From: Xenopus tropicalis
Lineage: Eukaryota > Chordata > Amphibia > Anura > Pipidae
Assembly (NCBI RefSeq): GCF_000004195.4
Contig: NC_030677.2
Coordinates: forward strand, 69,154,222 to 69,218,221
Reading direction: 5' to 3'
DNA length: 64,000 nt
The position numbers and the translations under genes are program-made. Of this stretch, positions 37,268 through 50,320 are shown in pieces (within the stretch, counting starts at the first letter, position 1; every line of letters starts with the position of its first letter). Below the pieces are notes generated by a model. It had not been told where the DNA came from. It worked only from the letters and a program-made list of their open reading frames with translations, and searched no databases.

Positions 37268-37488
37268 CAGCGATCTCCAACCAGTGGCTCATGGTTTTGG
37301 TTGCATAAAAAACATGTGCACTGCTGAACAGAACCTCCTGTAGTCTTCCAGTCCATATAGGGGCTACCAAATAGCCAATTACAGCCCATAATTGTCACCC
37401 CCAGGAACATTTTTCATGCTTGTGTTGCTCCCCAACACTGTATATATTTATCTGTGGCTCATAGGTAACAAAAGGTTGGGGATCCCGA
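37268..37488. mobile_element. hAT-type non-autonomous element with 8-bp target duplication
   Basis: CAGCGATCTCCAACCAGTGG at the left and GGTTGGGGATCCCGA at the right are diverged terminal inverted repeats. The octamer TACTAGAC occurs at 37260-37267 and again at 37489-37496. No coding capacity. Confidence 0.8.
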
Positions 37489-38059
37489 TACTAGACGGAG
37501 GCAAACATTTCCCTGTTGATATGTAACTTCCAAAGAGTATTCATGCAATGCATCCCATTGTTTTTTTCCTCTATGAAGTCCTTGGGGACCTTATTTAATG
37601 GTGCTACCTGCTCACACCCTAGATTAATACGGCCACCCTGCAGATTCGGATCTGCTCTGTTAGTCCTGCAATATGTGCTACAAATGCTAAACTTCTCTCA
37701 GTGTCACCCAGGTGCCCCCCTGTGACATATGTGGAAATACAGAAATCTTAGTACAATCTAAGCTTTGTCACATACATCCAGATGTACAATGGGAGCATGA
37801 TGGGTAAAAGTGAGTTTGCCTATTTTGCCATAGTTTGAAAGCTCTGGCGACCTCATTAGCCTGAATGAATTGTTCTTTAATTTTTGAATGTTGAAAGGCA
37901 TAAGAAAGAATAGTTTTTTTGTGATATTCTAAATTGTAGAACAATATAAATAAACTTGAATGACTGTGTTCATCATCAGTTATCCCCTGACTTGACCTTA
38001 TACACTTACCCGATATCACAATAGGTCTGGGTGTATAAACCAGCAGGAGATGTTAAAAA

Positions 38060-38280
38060 ATGAGTGCACTCACCAAGCTTCATAAATGGCCCAGGTGCCT
38101 CAACCCAAGCCCATAGCTTGATGTGGTTCATACCAACATATGTAGGAAGCAAGGATTTTGTTTGCCCTTTTCTTAATAATAAAATCTATCTTTATTCCAT
38201 ATGATTAAAAGACACATTGAACAATGTTTTGTAACATATAGAATAAAGCAAGCAGTGCTTGCTTCCTACATATATTGTTA
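38060..38280. repeat. dispersed fold-back-like element
   Basis: Opens GCACTCACCAAGCTTC ... GGCCCAGGTGCCTCAACCCA, resembling the lead of the element before the fold-back at 23517. CATATGTAGGAAGCAAG at about 38140 is inverted as CTTGCTTCCTACATAT at about 38260. Confidence 0.55.
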
Positions 38281-39375
38281 ATTGTAATGTAGTGATGGTG
38301 TTTGTCTGCGCTCCAGCTTTTCATATTCCTAGCCCACACTCTTTATCTATAACACTGGTAAAAAATTAAAAAGCCTGTTTTAAATAGCTGTATGTGGTCA
38401 GAGGCAATGCCTTTTGTGAGGTTTTAAAGAGCCTGTAGGATAATAGAATGATCTGTCCTAAGGTAGCTCACATGTTGTGCTTGTGTAACTGCAAATTAAC
38501 AGGAAAGAATGTGCTGTTCACTAAGGTATAAGCTCATATTTGCCTGCCAATTTTAAAGTAGAGAAAGAACAACATTTAATGAAGGAAATTAAATGTCTTA
38601 TCCATCACATTTCATATTGCTATTTAAAACTGCAGTTGTTTAATGATTTAACGAATTACTGACACATTCTCAACATCATCAGAAGTTGTTAGCATTGCTG
38701 TCTCTCAGTGGTAGGGTCCTTGTTTTGATGTTTTGTGTAGGTATGTTATCCCTGTCTCTGTGTGGGTGGGTACTCCATTTTCCTCCCACACATACAGGCA
38801 GGGTAAGTGGCTCCTGATGAAATTCTAACATGTATGCATATTTAGAATTGTATGGGGAATGTAATAGAATGTTTACCCAGTTCTAGTCACCCATAGTAAC
38901 CGTTCATATGTTTTTAGACAGGTATAAAACAGCTAGCAGGGCACTCAGAAGTTAAATGTTTTATTTCTATTTCATATTACCCAATATGTTGCATCCCACA
39001 ATGCATTGGGGTTAAAACTCATTGGGTAATATGCAATAAATATAAAACATTTTGAGCCTCTGATTGCCCTGCTAGTAGTTTTATTTCTTGGGGATCTCAT
39101 AGGTGACCCCTGCAGTGAGCATCTACTAATTTATTTGAATGATTATGGAGTGCACCTCCAACTATATCTTGTGTTTTCAGACAGGTTACCAGTAATGATA
39201 CCTGCTTACTGGTTGCTGTGTATGACTGGATTTTATTTCTTTACTGGACTTTACCCCCTTAGACTGCAAGCCCAACTGGTGCAGGGGCTGATGTGGATAG
39301 TGACCCATCTCTCTAAAGCACTGCTTCATTAATGAAGATTAATGCTATTCTGTGTGGCTTTTTAAGTATTTTTGA

Positions 39376-39580
39376 TAGCGATGCACCGAATTCAGGATTC
39401 GGTTTAGTATTCGCCCATGATTCAGCCTTTTCCAGCAGGATTCAGAGTCCTGGCCGAACCAAATCCTAAAAATCTCATGACTTTTTGTCATGTTAACGCG
39501 GAAGTGGAAATTTTTTTAATGTGCGCTTTGTGAGTATATTCTAATTTGGATTCAGTTCCGTAAAATGCCACACCTGCCCT
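39376..39580. repeat. dispersed element with GCACCGAATTCAGGATTCGG start
   Basis: Short repeated ATTCGG/ATTCAG words (GGATTCGGTTTAGTATTCG, CAGGATTCAGAGTCCTGGCC). This is a pattern I associate with a common frog repeat; the right end is unclear. Confidence 0.5.
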
Positions 39581-40429
39581 GAAAAGTTGCTGGAATGCCC
39601 TAAGATGTATGCAGTATAAGCATTTTAAATAAGAAATACTAATGGTTCTCGTTTTGGATATACCAATGGGTAGCGGCCATTGGAGAACCTGCACTATTAG
39701 CATATTAGATGGGCAGGTCAGGAACTGGTATATGGTGATAAACAGTGATGGTGGCATGGCAGGTTGGGTTGGTCCAGGTATGGAGAGTGTGGGTGCATTA
39801 CTATTGCACAGGGATACCCAACATTTAGTTATTGCTGAAGGCTCCTTTAAAAGTTTAAAGCTAATTAGAATGTATGAGTCAGTTCTACCTAACTGCAATC
39901 TGCCTAGAGCAGAACAACTGAATTGACCCCAAAAGTGCTATTAAGTCAACAGGGGAGATAAGTCATAAGTGCTGATGTTTAGTAGTTTTTGGCTTGTCAG
40001 TTGTTTTGCCGAGAGCTAGCTGCCTGCCTGTCTTTTGAGCTGTCCAGGTAGCTCTGCTTATATATGAAACGTATATAAGAAATATAAATTGATTAAATAC
40101 AGTCTGATGCTTAATTGAGAATATAATGTTATTAAAATATATTTACATAAATATATGGTAAAACAATATTTACACACAATCAGTATTTATTCTGGAGTTT
40201 TCCAGAACTATATTGCAAATGCAGTTTTAGATCTATATATCTATTGCTTTGACTTTATTTTCATGTAAACCTCCTTTTTTAAGGGTATTGGAGATGGATA
40301 CATAGGGAAGTGTTCCTGCCCCCAAGAGCTTATATTGCACATATAAAGGCACTCATGGGGTTAAAGCCAACGTGTTGTGTTTTTGCCTACATATGCAATT
40401 GCTTGATTGACTGCATTTCTGTTACTGTC

Positions 40430-41303
40430 CAGGCAATCAAACAGGTGAATCCTAGCGAAAGCAGAATCAATGCGTGTGTTTAACAGCCATCTGCAGGCTG
40501 TGCTATCTGACAGCTTTATGCAAGCTCATGGGTGCTGCAAGCCGATCGCTACAGATGAACACAGGATTATTCAGAATGCTCCTCTGTCTCCTCTTTCCAT
40601 GGCGGAGAATAATGCTTGTTAGGCGCAGGTGAACCGGACATAGCTGGCCCTGCTTTACATTAGAGCTGTAATAATGTAATTAAAGAGAAAGCAAAGGCAG
40701 GGGACAGAGGGAAGGAAGCAAGTCATGTGTTCAGTGTGAGGCAGTCCTAGCAGCAGAAACAGCAGCAAGTCATTAAGTCAGACTGCACCATTTTTATCCT
40801 TACTCTGCGCTGAGGTGCTTGTGGAATTTAAAAGAGCTCAGCCACCCCCACTGACTTCACAGAGGTGGCTTCTTCCTGGCTTTAGTCAGAGGACGCAGGC
40901 TGTGCTGAAGGGTCCCACAAGACCTCTGTGCTAGGGTGAGGAGTTAAAGGGTGGATTGTCAGCTGGTCTGAAGCTTTGCCTTTATTTCTAGGCAGCACAA
41001 ATCTGGGAGGGTGCCAGCCTGTTTTTAATGTTTTGCATATCTCTTTTTATATATTTTTCAATGACACCTGCTGTGTGTTGGGTGCAATTGTGTCTGCACT
41101 TTAAGGGCATTGCAATGCTCTGTTGAATTGTGGATGCTTACAACGACCTTCCATTTATTTCTGCGTTAGAGGATACAGTGGCAAGTCCTGACTACAAATC
41201 CTGGTTGGAAGAAAAAAAAACATACTGTATAGACATATATACATATATTGGATTTTCCTGTGCTAAGTGATAGGATCTTAAACCTGGTGGTTGTCTTCTC
41301 AAA
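40430..41303 (+). promoter_or_regulatory. putative promoter / leader of the MAHAA first exon
   Basis: About 870 bp free of recognisable dispersed repeats, in contrast to the flanking intron, which is what one expects of a constrained promoter and leader. It has purine-rich GGAAGGAAG and CAGCAG stretches near 40700-40770 and a TATA-like TTTTATATATTTTT at about 41045-41058, roughly 250 bp before the ATG. An ATG in a good context at about 40600 opens only a few codons. The start of transcription is not determinable from sequence. Confidence 0.4.
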
Positions 41304-41432
41304 ATGGCTCATGCTGCTGCTTCTATTAAAAAAGTGCGGGACCTGGAGCTGCCTACCATTGATGAGAAGGAGAAAGAGAGGGAAAGGAAGAGGCGTAAGA
41401 TCTCTAGGGAACGTATGGATCGCAAGCGCAAG
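41304..41432 (+). CDS. ank2: ankyrin-2 alternative first coding exon, MAHAA form (43 residues)
   Basis: Encodes MAHAAASIKKVRDLELP followed by a strongly basic, charged tail ending DRKRK. The opening residues and layout match the known MAHAA start of ankyrin-G (ANK3), but here they lie upstream of an ANK2 exon 2. The exon ends AAG followed by GTATGA at 41433, phase 0, and so reads into 61283 in frame. The ATG has a strong context (A at -3, G at +4). Of 43 residues, 17 are Lys or Arg (9, 10, 12, 22, 24, 26, 28-32, 35, 37, 40-43 among them) and 9 are Asp or Glu. Residues 28-43 look like a bipartite nuclear-localisation or acidic-lipid-binding segment. I am sure of the ankyrin identity and less sure how widely ANK2 orthologues share this exon. 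Confidence 0.88.
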
Positions 41433-43952
41433 GTATGAAGATTGCCCATGTTATGTTCACCACAATCCCATATCAAGTCAAGCTTTCCTTTTATTTGCTT
41501 GATTTCCTTACATACCCTTCTGCCAAACCAATATCCCTACACATGTAAGGTAAGGGGTTAAAGCAAACCTTCCAGTTGTAAAACAGAGAAATAAAAAATG
41601 ATTGCATTTACTGTACTACAATGACATAATATTTAAAGCAGTCACTGACAAGCTGTCATGCTGTTCTTCCCACTATTGCTCTTCCTGACAGAGAATTCAG
41701 TGGGGCATGAAAAGTCTGCATCTTTATAGAGACCCCACCTTGTGCTAGCTCAGTGGTATCAGCTGGCCATCATGCCATTGCAGAACAGCTGTGGCTATAG
41801 CACACTCCAGCTTTCTGTACTATATGCATTGCAGAGACTCAGCTTTATTTACTTCCAGCCTTTTATTCTAAAGAAATACTGATCATAAATATCCTTGAGG
41901 CTTTTGCTGCATTCTCATCGGAGTGCTGTGCTGCGATTACTAGGAAAGCACAAAAAAACCACAGCATTTCTTAAACCAACATCATAATGTCTGTGCCATG
42001 ATTTAACCTTACATTGTAGTGACACAAGCAGTGTGGAACATATGAAGTGATGTTACAGTACCTTCCTTTAGACTGGAGTGACATGGGGTTGCAGAGCAAA
42101 ACATCAGATGTTGGGATTTGGATTCAGCTGCCTGTGCATAAAGCTCTGATGCTAGGGAATCTTTGGATATGAATGATGCATCAACATTCAATTATTGATA
42201 GTGTTGCCTCTGCAGCACCAAACATAGCTAATCCTGGATGTCTTGACTTAAGTTGGCTGCTTGTGATTTTATATAACATTTTATTTTATTTCCTTGGTAG
42301 AAATGTACTTTAGATATGTTGTCATTTTGCAAATTGAATTTGTAGCGGTTAAAACAGGTTCAACAGTTGTAAAATAATGATAATATGACTCTATTGTATT
42401 TGTGTTTTTATACTACATCCTCTAATTATTATTTGTGAGAGTGAAAAAGGGATTTTAGAATAGAAGAAATAAATCCATATGTGCCCTAAATGTGTCACTT
42501 TCCAAACCTTTTATTCCAGTATGTGTCAGATAAAGACATTCCCAAACACAGATATTAATTCAGTTTGAATTATCCTAGGGAATATGCCTCCAAGTAAATT
42601 AAAATGCAGTGACAGCTTTTCAGCGCTTGCAATTTCAGTAAATTGCAATTTCAGCAACCGGCTACAATGATAGGGCAGGAAAAGACAAATCTGAATTGAA
42701 TTCTCACATTCAAACTATTGCTTGTAATTGTTTTGATTTTTTTCACGTACAAAAGTACCCTTATTAACACTGTTAATATAGTATAATATAGGAATAATGA
42801 AGTTGGGACATACTAACCCTATGCCATGACAAAACTAAGTGGTGTGTGTGTGAACATGTGGACTGAAAATAAAAAAACATGTGGCCGATATTGTTAAATA
42901 ATGTATAGTGTTCGCTGTATACCACTGCCTGCTTGAAAAACTGGCCTAAACTGTCATGTTAAAGAAGGCAACTTATCACTGGTGTAAATTTTTTGTATTT
43001 GTGTGGAACCAAAGTGCCAAATAATGTTCAGCTATATTTTACTATTAAGAAGTGGACAGGAACCCCACCACAATCAATTTAATTTCTATTTACACTAATT
43101 CAGATCTCCTATTATTTATTACTATTAACACATCTATAAAGCAGCAACATATTCCACAGTGCTGTACAATAGAACTACCTGGAATTGATTTTAGAAGCTG
43201 TGCCAGCGGAAATTGTAAAAATAAAGTGGTATCTCAACTGGAACTGTCCTGAAGAAGATGTCATGGCATCAGTATCCTTGGGTTCAGTATCAATGATTAG
43301 CACAGGCAATTGTGATCGTTGATAGGGAGCTATGAACTGGTTAGCCTGATATCTGTGACAAAGAAGTTCAGAGACGGAATATGTGAAATAACATCTACCT
43401 ATTTGACAACAATTTTAGATGTTACAGTTCCATGACCATATAAAGCCAAGAGGCCACAGGCAAAGGGATTTTATTCAGGTCAAGGGACTCCTTGGTAACA
43501 TCTATAACCATTATATTTTTAGTAGAGGGTACATTATTTGTTATAATACACACTTTTCAGTAAATTATGTGACATCAACCCTGTGCCCCAAGGGTTTAGA
43601 ATGCGTCTTATATAATATCATACAATATAATATCAGCATCATGTTAGCATTTCCTAGTTCATTTCTTATCCAAAACAGATCAGTATTGTACCCTAGGGCT
43701 TAGTACTGGGCTCATTATATTGTTTATATTATACATGTTGATGTTACTTAAATTAGACGATCATTTATTTGCCTTTGCCATTGCTGTGGTGTCACAATAA
43801 CTAATTCTCATGTATGAGTTCCTGTGAGAGCTGACTGCCATCATTTGTTTTCAGCTGACCTGCTTACTATATCTAGATAGTAGAGGTGTTGGTTCATTAT
43901 CTTCTTTGCTATTCTTTCTCCATTCTGTTGTGTCAGAGATTGCAGACTATAT

Positions 43953-44357
43953 GGGGGCCATATACTAATGCTCAGGTTTTTTTTTCTGATTCAGATTTTT
44001 TAGCACTAAAAATTGCAGAAAAAAAGTTGCAACAAAAGAAGCGACCAATGGCTAAATATCTGAATTTGACAATTTGCCAGCTAAAACTTGTCAAGATCAC
44101 ATAGAAGTCAATGGCAGATGTCCCTTACCTTCCCTGGAGGATCCTTCTTTGCTTCAAAACTTTAAAGGTTTTCAGATTTTTGTCTTGTGTGACAATTTGA
44201 AAAAAAGTAGAGGATTTGGTACAATTAAAAAAAGTCGAATTTTCGGGACTTTTTCCCGGGTGTACTTTTTTAGTTCAGACATGTGTGGAAATGACTTTAT
44301 TCAAAATTTAAAAAATAAGAAAAATAAGAAATGTTAGAGTTTTAGTAAATCCGCCCC
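43953..44357. mobile_element. inverted-repeat element, GGGGCNNATTTACTAA-type ends
   Basis: Left GGGGGCCATATACTAATGCTC; right TTTTAGTAAATCCGCCCC. The interior includes inverted TTTTCGGGACTTTTTCCCGG. One of several elements here ending in a 'no longer open to growth' style TTTAGTAAAT terminal word (others at 52894-53379 and 63315-63813). Confidence 0.5.
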
Positions 44358-46410
44358 TATATTTTTCATGTAGAATTCATCAAGAAATCACTGTATTCAC
44401 TGTAAATTAAAATCACGTTAATCTTAAGAGATATGTTATAAGTTTTGTGTAGATTCATTTGTGCCAGTTTAAACTTATCTTAGTTATGACAGGTTGTGGG
44501 GTAGACAAGTCCGTGTGGGCTCATCTGGATAAGCCACAAAGCTGTAGTTGAACAAAATTGAGAGGACTATAGTTTGGACATCTTAGAAATGAGCATCTCT
44601 GCTAGCAGCCCTATAGGCTTGGATGTTATATGCACTGAAATAAAATCCAAGGCTACACTTACAGTACTAGATAATACATAATTGTCAGAAACTGATGTAA
44701 CTTTAAAATTAAATGATTCATCTTAGGTTACAGCACAGCCAATCAGCATTTATCAACTATAATGGTCCAGTCATATTCTCACCTCTTTACAACTCTAACA
44801 TATTTAAGCTGGCTCTGTGTGGGATGTAATCTGCTCTGCAATTTCTATATTAAATATAGATGTATTCTAGCAATGTACTACAGCAGCCACATTCTCAGTA
44901 CTGGCACTACAATTATTTGAAGCTGAAAACACAATGTATACATTGTGTTTGCTTCATCTGCATTTGCAAATATTCTGCAAAAGGTGCAAGCTGAGGGAAT
45001 ACATATAGCAGTCAACAAAATGCAACCAAAATACAGGATCCTCCACAAAAGATCTGGGCAGAATAAAAAAAATAGTATCATCTGTGGACAAAAATGTTGC
45101 CTTCATGTGTAAGGTTTGGCTGAGGGTTCAGCCAGATCCAGATCTTCAAAAAAACCCTGCATAAGAGGATTATCAATTGCCAATAAGGATTAAAATTGTA
45201 AAAGGAAGACAAACTTTAAATACACTTGAGACAAAACAGCTAAACTTACATATGTGAAAAGGGAAGTAATGGGAAGTAGAGGGTTAAAATTATAGGGGAA
45301 ACAAAGAATCTTTTTTTCTATTGGAAATCAGAGCTCATTTTACTGTATAAAACTGATTGATTTGGACAAGTGATATTGTAAAAATGCTGTTGGGATTATG
45401 TGATTATGATTACATGTGATTATGCAATTCCAGATCCTAGTGGCTTGCAACAAGGAGACAGATAGCTAAAGAAAAGCAGAGAGAAATGTCTGCATGTATG
45501 TGTGCTTACCTGTTGTTATGCAATGACTTCTGTGAGAAGAACAGACTGAGAGGAATCATGTTGCTAGGATACCATGCTAGCATTGTGGAGCCCCACTATT
45601 ACTGTAGTTCAAAAAGAGACTAAGTAGAAAAGGAGATTGTAGCTTAGTTAAAGGAGACATACTCTGTGAAAAATAAGAATGTGCCAATACATTATACCCC
45701 TCTAAATATGGAAACAATGAATGAAATTCACCCAAAACCCTACTAGTCCCGCCCATCTGTTCCACTTCCTGCTGCCTTTTTCCCAGGCTGTGCCAGTGGC
45801 ACATGCTGCTCTGTAGGGTAGGACCTGATAGGGAACTGAAGCCTGTCTTTGCTTGTATGAATGCGCAACTGTGACTGGCTATCCCCTTCCTACTGTGCTT
45901 CTAGCAGGGACATGCCCACTCCTCATTTAAAACAGGGACTTTAACCATAGCAGATCTATAGGGAGCTTCAATAAAGAAGCCATTTTCAAAGTAAAATGGC
46001 ACCATATATTCATTATTGCCTACAAGATTAAGGGGGATTTAACTTAACTTATATGTCTGTGACTTAGCATATATTTGTGCCTTATGTCTTTCTATGAATT
46101 GAGCAGATTTGTCCATTCTTTCTGATGTCTCTCTCTGCATGTTGCCATTGGCTAATGTTTTTTTGAAAGTTCTGTGAAATTTTGCAGGGATAAAGCTGCA
46201 GTAGTGTAAAAAAATGGTGCGGTTACATCAAAAATAGGCATGGGTGCATAAAAAAATCTGTGCGGTACCCAGATTCCCTCATCACTAGTTAACAGGTATA
46301 TCTGTGACATGACCCCATGTCTCAGCATATTTTGGAGTTCCCATTAAAGAGAAGTAGAAATGTGCTGTCCAACATCTGCAGGGTTTGGCACTTCTTTTAG
46401 TAAGTGGTGC

Positions 46411-46610
46411 TTAAGGTAAATATGGACTTCTTTCATTTTCCACTGGTACAGCTGTAAGGGGGTCTTTCTTTCCTACAATAGTCATCATTATTCTTTGTAT
46501 GACCCCATCCACTTTTTCCAGTGTAACAATAAGGGGGACTTTTTCTTTAGAGATGTGCCCACCAACATCTTCAGGCTTCAGCACTTCTTTTACTGGTTGA
46601 TCACTGATCC
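46411..46610 (-). pseudogene. possible gene-derived fragment, unknown family
   Basis: On the minus strand, an acceptor-like tract TTTTTTCTCTTATGTGCCTTAG ending at about 46611 is followed by an open frame reading DQPVKEVLKPEDVGGHIS, then KVPLIVTLEKVDGV and KKDPLTAVPVENE. There is no ATG start. About 194 bp further on, at about 46340-46400, a diverged repeat of its beginning occurs (CCAACATCT ... GCACTTCTTTTA on +) with an early stop. It may be a decayed exon with repeated units or a non-coding tandem duplication. I do not recognise the protein. Confidence 0.25.
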
Positions 46611-47193
46611 CTAAGGCACATAAGAGAAAAAACACATTTGCAAAATCGATGTCATAGGGATCAATAAGCCATGTAATTAGAATTAAAAATCACAGCATTG
46701 TTTTTTTTTTTTGTATTGATGCAGATTTTTTTGCCTGTACTGTACATATTGTAGTGAAGCAAACTGTTGTCATTGTGTGTATACAATAAACAAAGGGCAA
46801 ATACATTTTTTTAGGGGTTAAAGCACATGCTTCCATTTCTTCAACTAATCTGTGACTATTGAGTATTGATTTTATGTTTACATCTGTGTCCTAGCTGTGT
46901 ACTGAATGCAGCTGCCTACATCTATTACACAGTCTAATTCTTTACATAAGCTGTTTTAAGTGTACTTCATCAGCCTTCATTTTTTTGGATTACTCTTGGG
47001 TAATGGGCAGCTTCAGTTATAAAACATATCTCCCAGATGGAGAGGAGATTATGAGATGGATTTTTGGGTATAAATCCTGTTGGTCTGCCCTGAAAGAACT
47101 CTGTGTAAGCATTTGATCTCTCAGTTTTATTTCTCTTTGAGTGTGCAAAATTATCATAAAGGCAAATAAATAAATAAGAGAATGAAGGGAATC

Positions 47194-47545
47194 TTAAGCT
47201 GGCCACACGCGTGATTTTGGGAACGCACGTGGGCTCAAAACTATATTCCTCATAATTTTCGTACCATGGCGATCCGTTGTTTAGTAGATTGGACAGGTTA
47301 GAAAATTTCGGTCAGATAGCATTAAAATCTGTGCATGTATTGTGTATCGGACGATATCTTTTGGGGACCTACAGTGGAAGTCACTTTCTTACGATTGGTG
47401 TCTGCCAACTATTTCATGTTCAGAACATGAACATGATTTTTTTAGGGCTTTATCCTACAATTTCAGTGTGAATGTTAGTTTTAGATCGTTGCATTTAAAC
47501 GTACCACTGATATCCGAAGACTAAAATCTAAACATGTATGGCCAA
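47194..47545. mobile_element. TAAGGTGGCCATACAC-family element
   Basis: Left TTAAGCTGGCCACACGCG; right AACATGTATGGCCAACTC. No coding frame of note. Confidence 0.5.
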
Positions 47546-49997
47546 CTCAAACATGTCTGTACCATTCAGAACCAGCCTTGATCAGTTTGCCTGAAGTTCT
47601 GGAGTAACTGGAGCGCCAACTGTTTTCAATCTTTGCTTTAAAATAGTACACAGAAACTGTATAAAGTACATGGGATGGAAGTATGCTCAAACAAAAAAAA
47701 AATAAAGTAATACTCAGGGCCTGATTTACTAACACTGGGCACATTTGCCTATATGCAGTTACCCATAAAAACAATTAGCAGTTAGCTATGATCAGTCTTC
47801 TGCAGGCATAATTCTGAAATCAAATATCTGATTGGTTTCTATAAAACCATCTGCTATGTGACCTGTGCCTTTTACCCTTTTCAGCATCTTATTTATATAA
47901 ACTATAGTTGTCTTTCTGAAGCAAGCAGTTTGGTGATACTATACCTTTAATAGTTCCACAGCATGTGTGGGTGCTTGTTTCATTGCTTGGTGTATTTTTG
48001 TTGAGGAGCTAATATGAGCATCTGAGCTTTCTTTGTGTCAGAATTCAAGGAGCGTTATATACAAAGATGGTTAGATTTTACTAGATTATTGCAGTTACAG
48101 TAACAGATCACATTAAAAGAGATGGAAAGTCATTTTGGCATTTTACTGACAATAGATTCACCACATTAATGCCACCTAGAAAACTATATTTATTCTGCAG
48201 AAAGCATTACAATACCTGAGTTGAACCTCCCTCCATGTGTTTAACATAACAGCTGCCATTTTAGCTTGGTTTCCATAGCTTCCTGCTGCATCTCTAGCCC
48301 TTGGTAGCTCAGATCACACATTCTGACGGGGGGTGGGGGAGTAAATTCTTATAAATTCTTATGGAAGGGGGGAGCAGGAGAGAGGAGAGAGCTCTACAGA
48401 CTCCAGCCCCAGGAATGACGGATTTTTCTGAGAGAGGAAGTCTGATACCAAAGAACATGTTTACAAAAAAGGAGACAAGAAATCCTCTGTTTCTTTTGAT
48501 AGGGGGCAGCTTTTCTGTGAGTGCTTATGGCTGTATTTACATAGACCCTTCTGAAAAACCTTACTTGGTTTTTACCTTTCCTTCTCCTTTAAACATCTGA
48601 TTGGTTGCTGTTGGTTATAGGGCTTAGTCCATGTTAATGTATAACCCTTATTTTATACAGATGTCTACATTCACATTTGCATTTAATGTATACTCTTAAT
48701 CACTAACAAATATAACCAGTGTAGGCCCATGAGTCATTAGTATATTGAGGCTAGCTGTTCTGAATTAATGGATTTGGATAACCATGAAAGAGAATTTAGA
48801 GGTCATTATTCTAAAAATAAAAAAATCACTATCTGTTTATTGCATTTAGCCAATGCCTTGCAGTTGGCTATTTAAATAATTAGTAACTTTCTTTAACCCC
48901 TTGCGTTCTAAATTAGGCGAGGGGCGTCCTCAATACATATCTGAGAGATAGGTAGCATAAAGGCAGCATAACAAAGTGTGTTATACCATTCTGTCATACT
49001 GCATACAAGAGTTGAATTACATGTGTTCTGCCTAAATAGGTGACACAGCTTTGGATATTAATGTCAGATCAGATCAATTATGGAAACAAAATTAGGGTAC
49101 AAATATATGGTTCTGTTTTCAAAATGTTGTCCAAAGTGTTTTTGGATTGGCCCCTATGTGTATATTGCCTTATATAGTGCATTGTTTGAACAGCTGCTGG
49201 TTTTGGGATTGCATAAAAGCAGCAATATGACAACTCCTACTGATATATATATCTAAACATGAACATGTAAGTAATCTAGTTTTAATTTATAAATATATTG
49301 GGGAAAAATGCCTAATAAAAAAAGATTTAAGTATTAATACTTAACTCATGTATATCACTACTAAATATAAGACTTTCCCATCATCCACCCATTTATTCAG
49401 TCTATTAACATAATCATTTTTCCTTAGAAAAACTACTTTTAAATTCCCTATGTGGCATTTGTACTATTTTGAACATGTTATTTTTACCTCCTAGATAATC
49501 TGGTTTCAATTAATTACATCTCAAGTTCTGTGGCTTGGTGATACAGAGCAGTTGTTTATACCATACGAATTATTCTCTGTAACAAGTGGGGAACACTGGC
49601 TCCTGCCTGCAGACTGTTTTAGAATATATGTTACAGATGTAATTGTTATAATGTGCCCTCTGACACAGATACAATTCTTGGCTAATTAACAAAGCAGCCA
49701 AAGGAAAGTTTTTGTAACTCTGAAAAAGTTTATTATAACATTGTTTTCAAAAATGCACTCATTATAATAGCCTGGACTACAAAAATAGAGCACAGATAAG
49801 TTGTTTATATTCCTTATTTATGTTTTGCTATCTCTGATATTGTGCCATTCACACTACATAATGTAATGTTGGTGGTTGTATATAATAGGGAGCATCTTAG
49901 AAACCAGAGATTTGCAGAGAACTAATAGCTGAATGTAATAAATGTAGTAAATATAATGAAAATTTAGAAAAAATAAAAGTATGTAGTAGTATGTTAT

Positions 49998-50320
49998 AAA
50001 ATGTCCTATTCCTGGCAACTTTGCAATTGTTTTTTATTATTCTTTTTTATAGTTTTTAAATGATTTGCCTTTTTCTTTTGGCTCTTCCCATCTTTCAGAT
50101 AGGGGGCATTGACCCCCAGCAGCCAAAAACTATTGCTCTGTCTGGCTACAATTTTATTGTTATTTTTCTGTTCAGGCCCTCTTATATTGTATTCCCATCT
50201 TTGGGTCTCTTGTTCGAACCATTGCCTGGTTGCTGGGATAAATAAAAGCCTACCAACAAGATAGCAAAACTGGAGAGCTGCTGAACAAAAAACTAAAGAA
50301 CTAAAAATCATAAAACTTCC
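49998..50320. repeat. CCTGGTTGCTGGGATAA-family element
   Basis: Shares CCCAGCAGCCAAAAACTATT, ATTTTATTGTTATTTTTC, CTGGTTGCTGGGATAAAT and GAGAGCTGCTGAACAAAA, in that order, with the complete element at 29743-30120. Confidence 0.65.

Larger units (their letters stand above)
5431..41303 (+). other. first intron region between the MMNED and MAHAA exons
   Basis: About 36 kb of AT-rich intronic DNA. ORFs are all short and without recognisable domains. It is populated by the short inverted-repeat elements, fold-backs, microsatellites and minisatellites listed separately. A few repeat-free stretches (near 16840-17500, 22430-22720 and 36300-36500) look constrained and may be regulatory. The remainder holds nothing I can name. 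Confidence 0.7.

Noticed and set aside
39488..39898. 136-codon minus-strand frame and an opposing 94-codon + frame
   Set aside because: No recognisable protein features; the two frames are mirror artefacts of the same stretch next to a dispersed repeat.
41248..41502. 84-codon frame overlapping the MAHAA exon
   Set aside because: Opens with TTG, is in another frame and runs through the donor; a shadow of the real exon.
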